The notes under the pieces were generated by a model. The model was not told where the DNA came from. It did not search any database and saw only the letters and a program-made list of their open reading frames with translations. 64,000 nt of DNA from NCBI GenBank assembly GCA_963839745.1, contig CAWIWC010000005.1:248001-312000 (forward strand), written 5' to 3'. The position numbers were made by a program, and so were the translations under genes. Source of the stretch: JAIBJN01 sp963839745. GTDB taxonomy: Bacteria; Actinomycetota; Thermoleophilia; Gaiellales; Gaiellaceae. Shown here in pieces: positions 33,487-42,243 of the stretch (the stretch's first letter is position 1; each line of letters opens with the position of its first letter).

Positions 33487-35393
33487 CAGCGGATCTTAGT
33501 GACCGCGAGATCCGCGGCAGCGAGGGTACCTTCGAGGATCGCCTCCTCCGCGCTGCGCGGGCCGAGGCAGTCGCCGACCTCCTTCACGGGCAGGCCGCGG
33601 GCCGCCAGCTCCTCCGCGAGCACACGCTCGGGCACACGCCCGAGGGCGAGCACCAGGAGGTCCGCGGGCAGCGCGGTCTCGAGGTCGGGTGCGAAGAGGT
33701 TGCAGAAGCGGACGGCGCCGGGCTCGGCGGCGACGAGCTCGAGGTGGTGCAGGATCTCGACCCGCGCGCGGTAGAGGCGCTGCGCGTAGAGGCTGCGCTG
33801 ATACTGGTGGAGCGTCTCGCCGAGCGTGGCCGAGCCGACCGCGAGCACCACGTCGTTGCCCGCGCGTGCGAGCAGCTCGGCGCTCGCCAGTCCCGACGCG
33901 TCGCCGCCCCAGTCGGCCACCACGACTCGCCGGCCCGTGGGGAGCGGTCCCGCGAGGACGTCCCAGGCCTGTACCGTCGCGACGCCTTCCAGCGGGACGT
34001 CCGGCACGTACGGCCGGGCGCCCGTGGCGACGACGACGAGGTCGGGGCCGAGCCCGGCGACCGTGTCCGCGTCGGCCTCCGTGCCGAGTCGCAGCTCGAC
34101 GCCTCCGGCGGCTAACAGGTGCTCGTAGTTGCGCGCCAGCGCGAGCGCGACCTCCTCGTGCATCGGCGCGGCGCCGGCGAGGGCGAGCTGCCCGCCGATC
34201 CGGTTGGCGCGCTCCAGCACGACGACCTCGTGCCCGGCTGCGCCCGCCTCGGCCGCGGCGGCGAGCCCGCCCGGCCCGGCGCCGACCACGACGATGCGGC
34301 GTCGCTCCGCGGCGTGCTCGGGCCGGGGCAGCGTCCGCTCGCGACCCGTGCGCGGGTTCTGCGTGCACGCGATCTGGGTGCCGGCGTGGTAGTGCGCGAT
34401 GCACGCGTTGCACCCGATGCACCGCAGGACGTCGTCGATGGCGCCGTCGGCCGCCTTGCGCGGGAGGTCGGGGTCGGTGATGAGCGCGCGCGTCATCCCC
34501 ACCGCCTCGAACGCGCCGCCGGCGACGAGGCGGTCCGCCGCGACCGGGTCGACGATCCTCGACGTGCCGACCAGCGGCGGCCCAACGCGAAAGCCCGCGT
34601 AGTCGCCGATCGCACTCTCCGGGAACGGAGGCGGGGGCACGATGCCCATGGCGCCGAGGTACGTCGAGGACTCGCCCAGCGCGATGCTGATGTAGTCGAC
34701 CCGGCGTGCCAGCTCGCCGACGACGTTCCGCGCCGCCTCCGAATCCGCGCTCAGCCGCACGCCGAGCGCGAGGCCCCGGGCCGCTCTCCGAACGGCCTCG
34801 AGCACCGCGACAAGGAAGCGCCCCGGCTCGGCCCACTCGTCGTCGCGGCGGTTCAGGCCGGGCGTGAAGAACTGCGCCGCGAGGTAGTTGTGGGCGGCCG
34901 AGATCTCGATGCCGTCGAGGCCGGCGGCGGCCATGTTGGCGGCGGAGCGTGCGTAGCCGTCGACGATCGACTCGATGTCCGCCTGTGTGGCTGCGCGCGG
35001 CTCGACGTGGAAGCGGCGGCTCGGGACCGCCGAGGCGGAGATCGCGGGCGCACGGGGCGGGCTCGCGATCTGCTCGCGCCCGCCGTGGAAGAGCTGGACG
35101 AAGAGCCGCGCCCCGTGCGGCCGCACAGCCTCGGCGACGCGGGCGAACCCGGCCGCCGATTCGTCCCGGTAGCCGGCGAGCGTGTGCGGGGTCAGGAGCC
35201 CGGAGGGGTCGACGGCGGTCGCCTCCAGGACGATCAGCCCGACGCCGCCCCGCGCCCTCGCGTCGTGGTAGGCGACGAAGTCGTCGGTCGGCAGGTGTTC
35301 GTGGACCAGCGTCGTCTGGTGGGCGGTGGAGACGATCCGGTTCCGCAGCCGGACGGGCCCGACCAGCAGTGGGCTGAGGAGCGTCTCAAGCAC
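33486..35393 (-). CDS. Iron-sulphur flavoprotein NADH:flavin oxidoreductase, 2,4-dienoyl-CoA reductase type
   Basis: The 635-residue protein combines an N-terminal FMN TIM barrel (PVRLRNRIVSTAHQTTL, FVQLFHGGREQ, SAAHNYLAAQFFTPGLNRR), a 4Fe-4S site CIGCNACIAHYHAGTQIAC near residue 330, and a C-terminal FAD/NAD(P) domain with VVVGAGPGGLAAAAEAGAAG. This is the layout of bacterial 2,4-dienoyl-CoA reductase (FadH) and of trimethylamine dehydrogenase. No Cys aligns with the covalent flavin Cys found in the two paralogues at 39071 and 50640. A reductase of enoyl groups fits the beta-oxidation neighbourhood. It overlaps the thioesterase gene by 8 bases. Confidence 0.87.
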   Translation of the reverse strand: MLETLLSPLLVGPVRLRNRIVSTAHQTTLVHEHLPTDDFVAYHDARARGGVGLIVLEATAVDPSGLLTPHTLAGYRDESAAGFARVAEAVRPHGARLFVQLFHGGREQIASPPRAPAISASAVPSRRFHVEPRAATQADIESIVDGYARSAANMAAAGLDGIEISAAHNYLAAQFFTPGLNRRDDEWAEPGRFLVAVLEAVRRAARGLALGVRLSADSEAARNVVGELARRVDYISIALGESSTYLGAMGIVPPPPFPESAIGDYAGFRVGPPLVGTSRIVDPVAADRLVAGGAFEAVGMTRALITDPDLPRKAADGAIDDVLRCIGCNACIAHYHAGTQIACTQNPRTGRERTLPRPEHAAERRRIVVVGAGPGGLAAAAEAGAAGHEVVVLERANRIGGQLALAGAAPMHEEVALALARNYEHLLAAGGVELRLGTEADADTVAGLGPDLVVVATGARPYVPDVPLEGVATVQAWDVLAGPLPTGRRVVVADWGGDASGLASAELLARAGNDVVLAVGSATLGETLHQYQRSLYAQRLYRARVEILHHLELVAAEPGAVRFCNLFAPDLETALPADLLVLALGRVPERVLAEELAARGLPVKEVGDCLGPRSAEEAILEGTLAAADLAVTKIR

Positions 35394-35763
35394 GTTCGAG
35401 AACGGCCCGCTCCTCGTCCGTGAGCGGGCGCGGGCGGTGTTGGTCGTCGCAGGCGACGAGGACGGCCTTCGCCTCCGCGGCGAGATCGCCGCCCTTCACG
35501 TGGAGGGCCTCGACGGTGCGGACGCTCGACGTTCCCAGGGAGTCGAGCTCGATGCGCGCGACGACCCGGTCGTCCTTCTGCGTCAGCTCGCGCCGGTAGT
35601 CGATCTCGACGCGCGCGACGAGGTAGCCGAGGGCGTCGTCCCCCACCGCCGTGGTCAGCCACTCGTCGCGGACCTCCTCGAGATAGGTGAGGAAGACGGC
35701 GTGGTTGACGTGCCCGTACGGGTCGAGGTCGCGCCACCTGATCTCGATCTCCTTCTCGTGCAC
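35386..35763 (-). CDS. Acyl-CoA thioesterase (4-hydroxybenzoyl-CoA thioesterase type hot-dog fold)
   Basis: Hot-dog thioesterases release free acid from acyl-CoA. The 125-residue protein begins IEIRWRDLDPYGHVNHAVF. The Asp of WRDLDPYGHVN is the catalytic residue of the 4HBT/YbgC group, and TYLEEVRDEWL forms the usual long helix. The remainder alternates strands as expected. It is the first gene of the minus-strand group and overlaps the flavin reductase by 8 bases. It may set free CoA or clear dead-end thioesters. Substrate is not visible. The divergent 2-hydroxyacid dehydrogenase starts 40 bases away. Confidence 0.88.
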   Translation of the reverse strand: MHEKEIEIRWRDLDPYGHVNHAVFLTYLEEVRDEWLTTAVGDDALGYLVARVEIDYRRELTQKDDRVVARIELDSLGTSSVRTVEALHVKGGDLAAEAKAVLVACDDQHRPRPLTDEERAVLERA

Positions 35764-35803
35764 GGTTGCCCTCGGGGCGGGGGCGGTGATAGTAACCCCA
35801 GCC

Positions 35804-36757
35804 GTGGCAGCCCGAGCCGAGACACGCGTGGTCGTGGGAGACGACGGCTACGACGCCGAGCAGGTCCGCTTCCTCCTGGACGGCACCGGCGTGACCGTCG
35901 ACGTGGCGCGGGAGCCCTGGGGCGGAGACGACGTCGTCGGCCTGCTCGTCGGGACGGAGACCGAGGTGCGCGCGGCCGATCTCGACCGGCTGCCGGCGCT
36001 CCGCGTGGTCGCCACCTGCAGCGTCGGGTTCGACCACGTGGACGTCGAGGAGGCCGAGCGGCGAGGGATCTGGGTCTGCAGCGTGCCGGACTACTGCATC
36101 GACGAGGTCGCCGACCACGCTCTGGCCCTCGTGCTCTCGCTGCTGCGCGGCGTGGTCGTGCTCGACCGCGAAGTTCGTGCGGGAGGCTGGGACTGGAAGG
36201 CCGCCGGCGAGCTTCGCCGCATCAGGAGCAGCCGGCTTGGCGTCGTCGGCCTCGGCCGCACCGGCCGCGCACTGGTGGAGCGCGCGTCTGCGCTCGGCTT
36301 CGAGGTCTGGGCGACGGACCCCGCGCTCGACGACGAGCAGGTGGCAGCCGCCGGCGCCCGCCCGGCGACGCTCCACGACCTGCTGGCGGCGTGCCATGCC
36401 GTCTCCCTGCACGTCGCCCTGACACCCGAGAACGAGGGTCTCCTGGGCGCCGACGAGCTCGCGCTGATGCCCGACGGCGCCGTGCTGGTCGACACCGCGC
36501 GGCCGCAGCTCGTCGACCTGGACGCGCTGCGCCGGGAGCTCGAGAGCGGACGTCTCGGCGGCGCCGCGCTCGACGTCATCCCGGTCGAGCCGCCGACGGC
36601 CGAGCATCCGGCCCCGGCGTGGCCCCGCCTCGTCGTCACGCCGCACGTGGCCTGGTACAGCGCGGAGGCCGACGAGGCCTGCCACACGCGCCCCGTGCTC
36701 TCCGTGCGCGCAGTGCTCGAGGGCGAGACGCCCGACGGGGCGGTGAACAGGCCGTGA
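35804..36757 (+). CDS. D-isomer-specific 2-hydroxyacid dehydrogenase (CtBP-like)
   Basis: These cytosolic NAD-dependent enzymes reduce 2-keto acids or oxidise D-2-hydroxyacids. The 317-residue protein has the substrate domain with VVATCSVGFDHVDVEEAERR, the CtBP-like GWDWKAAG, the Rossmann motif LGVVGLGRTGRAL and the catalytic Arg region VDTARPQLVD. It also has the Glu in VIPVEPP and the His in VTPHVAWYS. I chose the GTG at 35804 because earlier in-frame codons lie in the divergent leader. Its stop overlaps the next SDR start (GTGA), so both are co-translated. The actual keto acid is unknown. Confidence 0.89.
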   Translation: MAARAETRVVVGDDGYDAEQVRFLLDGTGVTVDVAREPWGGDDVVGLLVGTETEVRAADLDRLPALRVVATCSVGFDHVDVEEAERRGIWVCSVPDYCIDEVADHALALVLSLLRGVVVLDREVRAGGWDWKAAGELRRIRSSRLGVVGLGRTGRALVERASALGFEVWATDPALDDEQVAAAGARPATLHDLLAACHAVSLHVALTPENEGLLGADELALMPDGAVLVDTARPQLVDLDALRRELESGRLGGAALDVIPVEPPTAEHPAPAWPRLVVTPHVAWYSAEADEACHTRPVLSVRAVLEGETPDGAVNRP

Positions 36758-37512
36758 TCGCTCTCGTCACCGGCGGTGGGACGGGCATCGGCCGCGCGAC
36801 CGCGCTCGAGCTGGCGCGCTCCGGCGCCTCGGTCGTCATCTGCGGGCGGCGCCCGGAGCCGCTCGAGGAAGCGCGGGCCGCCGTGGAGGCCGTGGGCGCC
36901 GAGTGCCTCGCGCTCCAGATCGACGTGCGGGAGCCGGACCAGGTCGCGACGCTGGTCGACGCCGCGCTCGAGCGTTTCGGGAGGATCGACGTCCTGGTCA
37001 ACAACGCCGGCGGTCAGTTCATCGCGCCCGCGGAGGAGATCTCCCTCAACGGCTGGCGCGCCGTCCACCGCCTCGCCGTCGACGCCGCCTGGGACGTGAC
37101 GCGGACGGTCGCGACGCGCTCGATGATCCCGAACCGGAGCGGCGTCGTCGTCTTCGTCGGCTTCAGCCCGCGCCGCGGGATCCCCGGCTTCGCCCACGCC
37201 GCAGCCGCACGGGCCGCGGTCGAGAACCTCGCCGCCGGGCTCGCGGGCGAGTGGAGCCGCTTCGGGATCCGCACGGTCTGCGTCGCGCCGGGGACGATTC
37301 TCACGGAGGGCCTCGAGGGCTACGGCGCCGAGCAGATCGCCGCCTGGGAGAAGTCGATCCCGGCAGGCCGGCTCGGCACGCCGGAGGAGGTGGCGGCCGT
37401 GATCGGGTTCCTCGCCTCGCCGGCCGCCTCCTACGTGACCGGGACGACGATCGTCGTCGACGGCGGCGCCGACGCCTGGGGACACGCTGAGCCTCCACCG
37501 GCCTCCGGCTAG
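36754..37512 (+). CDS. SDR-family oxidoreductase, dienoyl-CoA-reductase-like, catalytic Lys replaced
   Basis: The 252-residue protein begins ALVTGGGTGIGRATALELA with an intact nucleotide-binding motif. It has NNAGGQFIAPAEEISLNGW, much like the SDR at 31465. Where that one has AAAKAG, this one reads AHAAAARAAVENLA. The usual Tyr is absent, as in dienoyl-CoA reductases, and the Lys is Arg (CGG). It may be a weak enzyme, or one with another catalytic residue. The rest (RLGTPEEVAAVIGFLASP, TGTTIVVDGG) is normal. The GTG start overlaps the hydroxyacid dehydrogenase stop. Confidence 0.85.
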   Translation: MIALVTGGGTGIGRATALELARSGASVVICGRRPEPLEEARAAVEAVGAECLALQIDVREPDQVATLVDAALERFGRIDVLVNNAGGQFIAPAEEISLNGWRAVHRLAVDAAWDVTRTVATRSMIPNRSGVVVFVGFSPRRGIPGFAHAAAARAAVENLAAGLAGEWSRFGIRTVCVAPGTILTEGLEGYGAEQIAAWEKSIPAGRLGTPEEVAAVIGFLASPAASYVTGTTIVVDGGADAWGHAEPPPASG

Positions 37513-37521
37513 ATTAGGAAC

Positions 37522-38286
37522 GTGGGCACCGTCTCCCGGCTCTCCGTCGCCCCGGTCAAGGGGCTGGCGCAGCATCACCCCGACGAGATCCTCATCGAGC
37601 GGACGGGCGTGCCCGGAAACCGGCAGTTCCTCATGCTGGACGAGACGGGGCGCCTCTTCAGCGGGATCCGCCACGGCCGGCTCGTGACCGTCGTCGCCGA
37701 GTTCCTGCGCGACCCTGACCGGCTCTCGTTCCGCTTTCCCGACGGCACGGTCGTCGAGGACGAGGTCAGGCTCGGTGCGGCCGAGGTCGTCAACCTCTGG
37801 GACACCCAGCGCCCGTCACACGTGGTCGAGGGCCCGTTCTCGGCCGCTCTCTCGGACTTCGTCGGGAAGCCGCTGCGCCTCTTCCGCGTGGACGCGGAGG
37901 GCGGCGCGGTCGACGAGCGTGTCGTCTCGATGCTGTCCGAGGCCTCGCTCGAGGAGCTCGGGCGGCAGTCCGGCCACGACGGGCCGGTGGACGGCCGGCG
38001 CTTCCGCATGCTCGTGACCGTCGCCGGCGTCGGCGCACACGAGGAGGACGAGTGGATCGGCCGCCGCCTCCGGCTCGGGGAGGCGGTCGTCACCGTGGTC
38101 GAGACCTGCGTCCGCTGCGCGACCACGACGCAGAACCCGGAGAACGGCGCGCGCGATTTCGACACGCTCCGGCTGATCCCCGCCTATCGCGGCTTCGCGA
38201 ACGGGAAGCACGTCGAGTTCGGCGTCTACGCCGACGTCGAAGAGCCGGGCCGAGTCAGAGTCGGCGACCCGGTCGAGCCGCTCTAA
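37522..38286 (+). CDS. MOSC-domain protein
   Basis: MOSC proteins are sulphur-carrying relatives of the molybdenum cofactor sulphurase C-terminus. Some, like the amidoxime reductases, bind the cofactor and reduce N-hydroxylated compounds. The 254-residue protein has an N-terminal MOSC beta-barrel part (SVAPVKGLAQHHPDEILIER, GNRQFLMLDETGRLF). The conserved Cys lies in VETCVRCATTTQNPENG near residue 200. It starts at a GTG 10 bases after the SDR stop and is the last gene of that group. An N-reductase role would suit the amine-degrading module downstream but is speculative. Its 3' end faces the palindrome at 38298. Confidence 0.88.
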   Translation: MGTVSRLSVAPVKGLAQHHPDEILIERTGVPGNRQFLMLDETGRLFSGIRHGRLVTVVAEFLRDPDRLSFRFPDGTVVEDEVRLGAAEVVNLWDTQRPSHVVEGPFSAALSDFVGKPLRLFRVDAEGGAVDERVVSMLSEASLEELGRQSGHDGPVDGRRFRMLVTVAGVGAHEEDEWIGRRLRLGEAVVTVVETCVRCATTTQNPENGARDFDTLRLIPAYRGFANGKHVEFGVYADVEEPGRVRVGDPVEPL

Positions 38287-38297
38287 GGCCGAACTTC

Positions 38298-38322
38298 CCC
38301 AAGTAACACTGTGTTACTTGGG
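38298..38322. repeat. Palindrome copy 3 at a convergent gene junction, probable bidirectional terminator
   Basis: CCCAAGTAACAC and GTGTTACTTGGG form a perfect 12-bp inverted repeat around a T. The TAA of the minus-strand enoyl-CoA hydratase (38314-38316) lies in its right arm, and the MOSC gene ends 12 bases upstream. It is nearly identical to copy 1 at 2618-2646. Confidence 0.75.
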
Positions 38323-39078
38323 CTCTTTGCGGGCGCCGAAGGCTTCGCCGGCCGCCCGGGCCTTGTCCGTCTGAGCCAGCGCGGCGTAGGCGAGTCGCTC
38401 GATGAGGACGCCGGCCTCGCGGCTCGACTCGGCGATGGCGTCGGCGGCCTGCTTGGCGGCCGAGGCGGCGAGGGGTGGGAGCGCCGCGACCTGCGCGGCG
38501 AGCTCGAGGGCGCGCGCGAGCGCCTGGCCCGGCTGGACGACTTCGGTGGCGACACCCAGGCGGAAGGCCTCGGCGGCGTCGATCCGGGGCTTCAGGAGCA
38601 TCAGCTCCTTCGCCCGCGCCGGGCCGAGAGCCCTGACCAGCCGGTAGGTGCCGCCCGAGCTCGGCACGATCCCGAGCTCGACCTCGGGCAGGCCGAAGAC
38701 GGCCGTCTCGTCGGCGATGCGGAAGTCGGTCGCGAGCGCGAGCTCGAAGCCGGCGCCGAGGCACCAGCCGGAGATCGCACTGAAGGTCGGCTGCGGGAGC
38801 GAGGCGATGCGCTCGTAGACGTCTCCCGTGTCGCGGTAGTACGCGTCGATCCCGCCGGGGCTCTCGTCCCGCTCCTCCTTGAGGTCGGCGCCGGCGGAGA
38901 AGGCCCGCTCGCCGCCCGCGAAAACGACGCAGCGGCTCTCGCGGACATCGGCGCCGCCGAGAGCGTCGAGCAGGGCGCGCTCCACGTCGCTCGAGATCGC
39001 GTTCAGCTTCTGCTCGCGCTGGAACGTGACGACGCAGACGTCGCCCTCGCGCCGGATCTCGGGGAGCCCGTCAGGCAA
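38314..39078 (-). CDS. Enoyl-CoA hydratase/isomerase family protein
   Basis: Crotonase-fold enzymes hydrate or isomerise enoyl-CoA. The 254-residue protein has VVTFQREQKLNAISSDVER, the oxyanion-hole segment AFSAGADLKEERDE and the second Gly-rich site AISGWCLGAGFELALATDFR, with PEVELGIVPSSGGTYRLVR supplying the catalytic acidic region. It overlaps the end of the TMADH-like gene by 8 bases, making it the last gene of a minus-strand operon with an amine dehydrogenase, a Rieske oxygenase and an aminotransferase. This suggests that the amine's carbon chain is carried as a CoA thioester, as in carnitine or butyrobetaine pathways. The stop lies in palindrome copy 3. Confidence 0.9.
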   Translation of the reverse strand: MPDGLPEIRREGDVCVVTFQREQKLNAISSDVERALLDALGGADVRESRCVVFAGGERAFSAGADLKEERDESPGGIDAYYRDTGDVYERIASLPQPTFSAISGWCLGAGFELALATDFRIADETAVFGLPEVELGIVPSSGGTYRLVRALGPARAKELMLLKPRIDAAEAFRLGVATEVVQPGQALARALELAAQVAALPPLAASAAKQAADAIAESSREAGVLIERLAYAALAQTDKARAAGEAFGARKEPK

Positions 39079-41152
39079 GGGCGCTCACCGGTCGCTCGCG
39101 GACATAGGGCAGCGGCACGGCAGGATTCTCGCTGTCGATCTCGCGCGCGAGCCGGTGCCCGTCGAAGATCGCGTCGGCGATGAGCTGGGGCGCGACGCAG
39201 TCGCCGATCCGGTAGACGGCCTCGATCCCCTCGGCCTCCAGGCGCTCCTCGTCGGCTCGGAGCTCGTGGTACAGAGCGTCGTCGGAGAGGCGCTGCGTGA
39301 CGAGCACGACCGCGTCGGCCTCGAGCTCGACCGGCCGGCCGAACTCGTCCGCGCACGCGACTCCGCCGGGCTCGATGCGCTCGAGCCTGACGGTGCGGTG
39401 CATGCGGACGCCGACCTCGTGGAGCCGCTCCTTGAGGAAGACCTGCTCGAGCGTCTCGTGCGAGAAGGGCGAGATGTCCTCCAGCGATGTCACGAAGTCG
39501 ACCGCGTGCCCCTCGACCGCCAGCCGCTCCGCGAGGTCGGGGCCCATGAAGTAGCCGTCCGAGTCGTAGACGACCACGCGCTTCCCCGGCGGCGTCTTGC
39601 CCTCGACCATGATCTGCTCGGGCGTGAGGATGTGCGGCAGCGAGGCGTCGGCGCCCGGGATCGGCTCGTGCGTCTCGCGGTTGAGGCCGTCCGGCGCCCA
39701 GTGCGCCCCCGTGGCGACGACGACGATCTCCGCCCCGTATTCGCGCACCCCGTCGGCGTCGAGCCGCATGCCGGTGAGCACCTCGACGTTCCTGAGCTTG
39801 TCGAGCTGGATGCGGCGCCAGTTGAGCACGCGCGCCCACTCGCCGCGGCCGGGGAGCTGCGGGATCCAGCGCATGATCCCGCCGATGTCGTCGCCCGCGT
39901 CCACGAGGTGGACGCGCCGGAAGCCGCGCTTGCCGAGCACGATCGCGCACTCCATCCCGGACGGCCCGGCGCCGACGACGAGCACGTCCCGGTCGGCGTT
40001 CTCCGCGGGCTCGAAGCGCTCGGGGTGCCAGCCGCGCCGGAACTCCTCGCCCGCGGTTGCGTTCTGGGTGCAGCCGATGTTGCCGCCCGGGTCCGACTTC
40101 GGGATGCAGATGTTGCAGCCGATGCACTCGCGGATCTCGTCGAGCCTGCCCTCTTCGATCTTGCGCGGGAGGAACGGGTCGGCGATGGACGGCCGCGCGG
40201 CGCCGATCACGTCCCAGGCGCCGCTCGAGACGATCTCCGCCATCTGGTCGGGGTCGGTGAGGCGCGAGACGCCGACGATCGGCTTCGCGGTCGCCTCGCG
40301 CACGTGCTTCGTCCACTCGAGCTGCCAGCCCTGCTTGAAGAACCGCGAGGCGCCCGAGTCCTTCGACCACTCGCTCGCCGAGCCGATCGCTACGTCCCAG
40401 AGGTCGACGAGGTGGTCGGCGAGGCGCACGAACTCGAGGCCCTCGTCGAGGTCGACGCCGTACGGGCTCAGCGCGGCGACGGAGATGCGCGTCGCGACGG
40501 TGCACTCGCCCTCCACGGCCTCCCGCGTGAGCTCGAGGAGCTCCATCCAGAAGCGCGCGCGGTTCTCGAGCGAGCCGCCGTACTCGTCGGTGCGCCGGTT
40601 GTAGAACGGCGAGAGGAACTGCATGGGCAGGTAGCTGTGCGCCCCGTAGACGTAGACGATGTCGAACCCCGCCTCGCGCGCGCGGCGGGCCGCGGCCGCC
40701 CAGTCCTCCTGCACCCGGCTGATGTCGTCGCGCTCCATCGCCTTCGGCGTCACGAGCAGGTAGTCGCTCGCCAGCTGCGACGGCCCGATCGCCGGCAGCC
40801 GCCACTCGCGGCGCGGGCAGTGGACGCCCGAGTGGTGGAGCTCCACGCCGGCGAGCGCGCCGTGCTCGTGCACCTCGTCGCACATGAGCGAGAGCGCCCG
40901 CAGGTCGCCGTCGTCCCAGAGCCGGGCGGAGATGAACGGCGTCTCGTCCGAGTCGGGGCTGACGGCGCAGTACTCGGTGTTGACCGCGGCCCAGCCGCCC
41001 TCGGCCTTCGTGGAGCGATGCCGCGCCTGCCCGCCCGGCTTCTGCACGCCGAAGCCCGTGCAGTGAGGCACCTGGTAGAAGCGGTTCCTGAGCGTCTTCG
41101 GGCCGATCTGGAGCGGCTCGAAGAGGACGGCGTGCTTCGGGTCAGTCGCCAC
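39071..41152 (-). CDS. Trimethylamine dehydrogenase-like iron-sulphur flavoprotein (paralogue 1)
   Basis: Family members oxidatively demethylate or deaminate amines using covalent 6-S-cysteinyl FMN, a 4Fe-4S cluster and an ADP-binding domain. The 693-residue protein has Cys31 in NRFYQVPHCTGFG, the position of the FMN-linking Cys, and YVYGAHSYLPMQFLSPFYNR with the active-site Tyr/His pair. All four cluster ligands (C343, C346, C349, C361) are present, in CIGCNICIPKSDPGGNIGC, followed by TQNATAGEE. The residue matching Trp355 of trimethylamine dehydrogenase is Ser353, so the substrate is probably not trimethylamine. The GTG start overlaps the Rieske gene by 11 bases. Confidence 0.9.
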   Translation of the reverse strand: MATDPKHAVLFEPLQIGPKTLRNRFYQVPHCTGFGVQKPGGQARHRSTKAEGGWAAVNTEYCAVSPDSDETPFISARLWDDGDLRALSLMCDEVHEHGALAGVELHHSGVHCPRREWRLPAIGPSQLASDYLLVTPKAMERDDISRVQEDWAAAARRAREAGFDIVYVYGAHSYLPMQFLSPFYNRRTDEYGGSLENRARFWMELLELTREAVEGECTVATRISVAALSPYGVDLDEGLEFVRLADHLVDLWDVAIGSASEWSKDSGASRFFKQGWQLEWTKHVREATAKPIVGVSRLTDPDQMAEIVSSGAWDVIGAARPSIADPFLPRKIEEGRLDEIRECIGCNICIPKSDPGGNIGCTQNATAGEEFRRGWHPERFEPAENADRDVLVVGAGPSGMECAIVLGKRGFRRVHLVDAGDDIGGIMRWIPQLPGRGEWARVLNWRRIQLDKLRNVEVLTGMRLDADGVREYGAEIVVVATGAHWAPDGLNRETHEPIPGADASLPHILTPEQIMVEGKTPPGKRVVVYDSDGYFMGPDLAERLAVEGHAVDFVTSLEDISPFSHETLEQVFLKERLHEVGVRMHRTVRLERIEPGGVACADEFGRPVELEADAVVLVTQRLSDDALYHELRADEERLEAEGIEAVYRIGDCVAPQLIADAIFDGHRLAREIDSENPAVPLPYVRERPVSALA

Positions 41153-42234
41153 TGAGGGCGTCGTGCACCAGGCGCTGGAAGTGCTGGATGAGGACCTCGC
41201 TCGAGGGCAGCAGGCGCCCGTGCGGGATCATCCCGGAGGAGAGGCCGACCTGGACGGAGGCGACGAGCGAGGCGTCCTCGGCGCCCACCTGGTTGGCGAA
41301 CGCCATCATCTCCTCCGCGGTCTCGTCCGGGACCTCCTCGTAGTAGAAGTACTCCGTCGAGCCGGCGCAGCGTCCCGGGCCGGCCGGCCGCGTCACGTCG
41401 ACGGACATGTTCCCCGGGCCCGGGTCGATGTTGATCGTGCAGTTCGGGAAGAGCATGTGGTACTGCGCCTGCTCCACGTCGGCGTTCGGCGAGGTAGGCG
41501 ACCTTGCCGTTCGCCTTCACCGAGTCGCGCACGTGCGCGAACTGCATCAGCGCGAGACCGTCGGCCTCGTACAGGTACTCGTCCGCGCCCACGTCGAGCA
41601 CCTTCGAAAACCCGGGGTGCGCCACCGAGCAGTGGTAGCACTCGAGGTAGTTCTCGATCGCGACCTTCCAGTCGCACTCGATCTCCCAGTCGTTGCGGAC
41701 GCGGATGCGGAGCCGGTCGAGGTCGACGCCGCTCTTCGCGACCTTGTCGGGGAGCGGCCCGAGCGCCTCCGTGAGCGGCCCCGCGTCGGGATCCGGGTTG
41801 ACGAAGACGAGCGGGCCCCAGGCCTCGATCGCCACGGGCAGCATCGAGAAGCCGTCCTTGTCGAAGTCGGGCTCGCGCTCGGAGCGCGGCGCCTTGCGCA
41901 GCGTCCCGTCGAGGTCGTACGTCCAGGCGTGGTAGGGGCACTGGAGCGCCTTGCGGTTGCCGTCGCCCTGCGCGATCAGGTGACCGCGGTGGCGGCAGAC
42001 GTTCACGAACCCGCGCAGGACGCCCTCCGTGTCGCGCACGACCACGATCGGGATCTGGCCCGCGAAGCAGGTGAAGAAGTCGCCGGGATTCGCGACCCGG
42101 TCGGCCCGGCCGGCGTACTGCCACGTCCGCGAAAAGATCCGCTCGCCCTCGAGCCGCTGGATCGCCGGATCGGCGTACCAGCCGGCCGGAAGCGTCGCGC
42201 CGGCCGCCAGAGCGGCTCCTAAATCGGTCTTCAT
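41142..42234 (-). CDS. Rieske non-haem iron oxygenase alpha subunit, one frame break
   Basis: The N-terminal half has the Rieske 2Fe-2S site C80-x-H82 ... C99-x2-H102 (NVCRHRGHL, LQCPYHAWTYDLDG). The mononuclear iron region follows as ENYLECYHCSVAHPGF, with His201 and His206. The bridging residue is Glu198, where naphthalene-type dioxygenases have Asp. Glu is typical of oxygenases for quaternary ammonium substrates such as carnitine monooxygenase. Near 41490 an extra base breaks the frame, and removing it joins KVAYL to PNADVEQAQYHMLFPNCT and the TGA at 41142. The gene lies 9 bases after the aminotransferase gene. No reductase partner is seen beside it. Confidence 0.87.
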
Positions 42235-42243
42235 GACCGAATT

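Noticed and set aside
39071..41152. Naming the TMADH-like genes tmd (trimethylamine dehydrogenase).
   Set aside because: The Trp355 equivalent is Ser in both and paralogue 2 lacks a cluster Cys, so trimethylamine is not supported as substrate.
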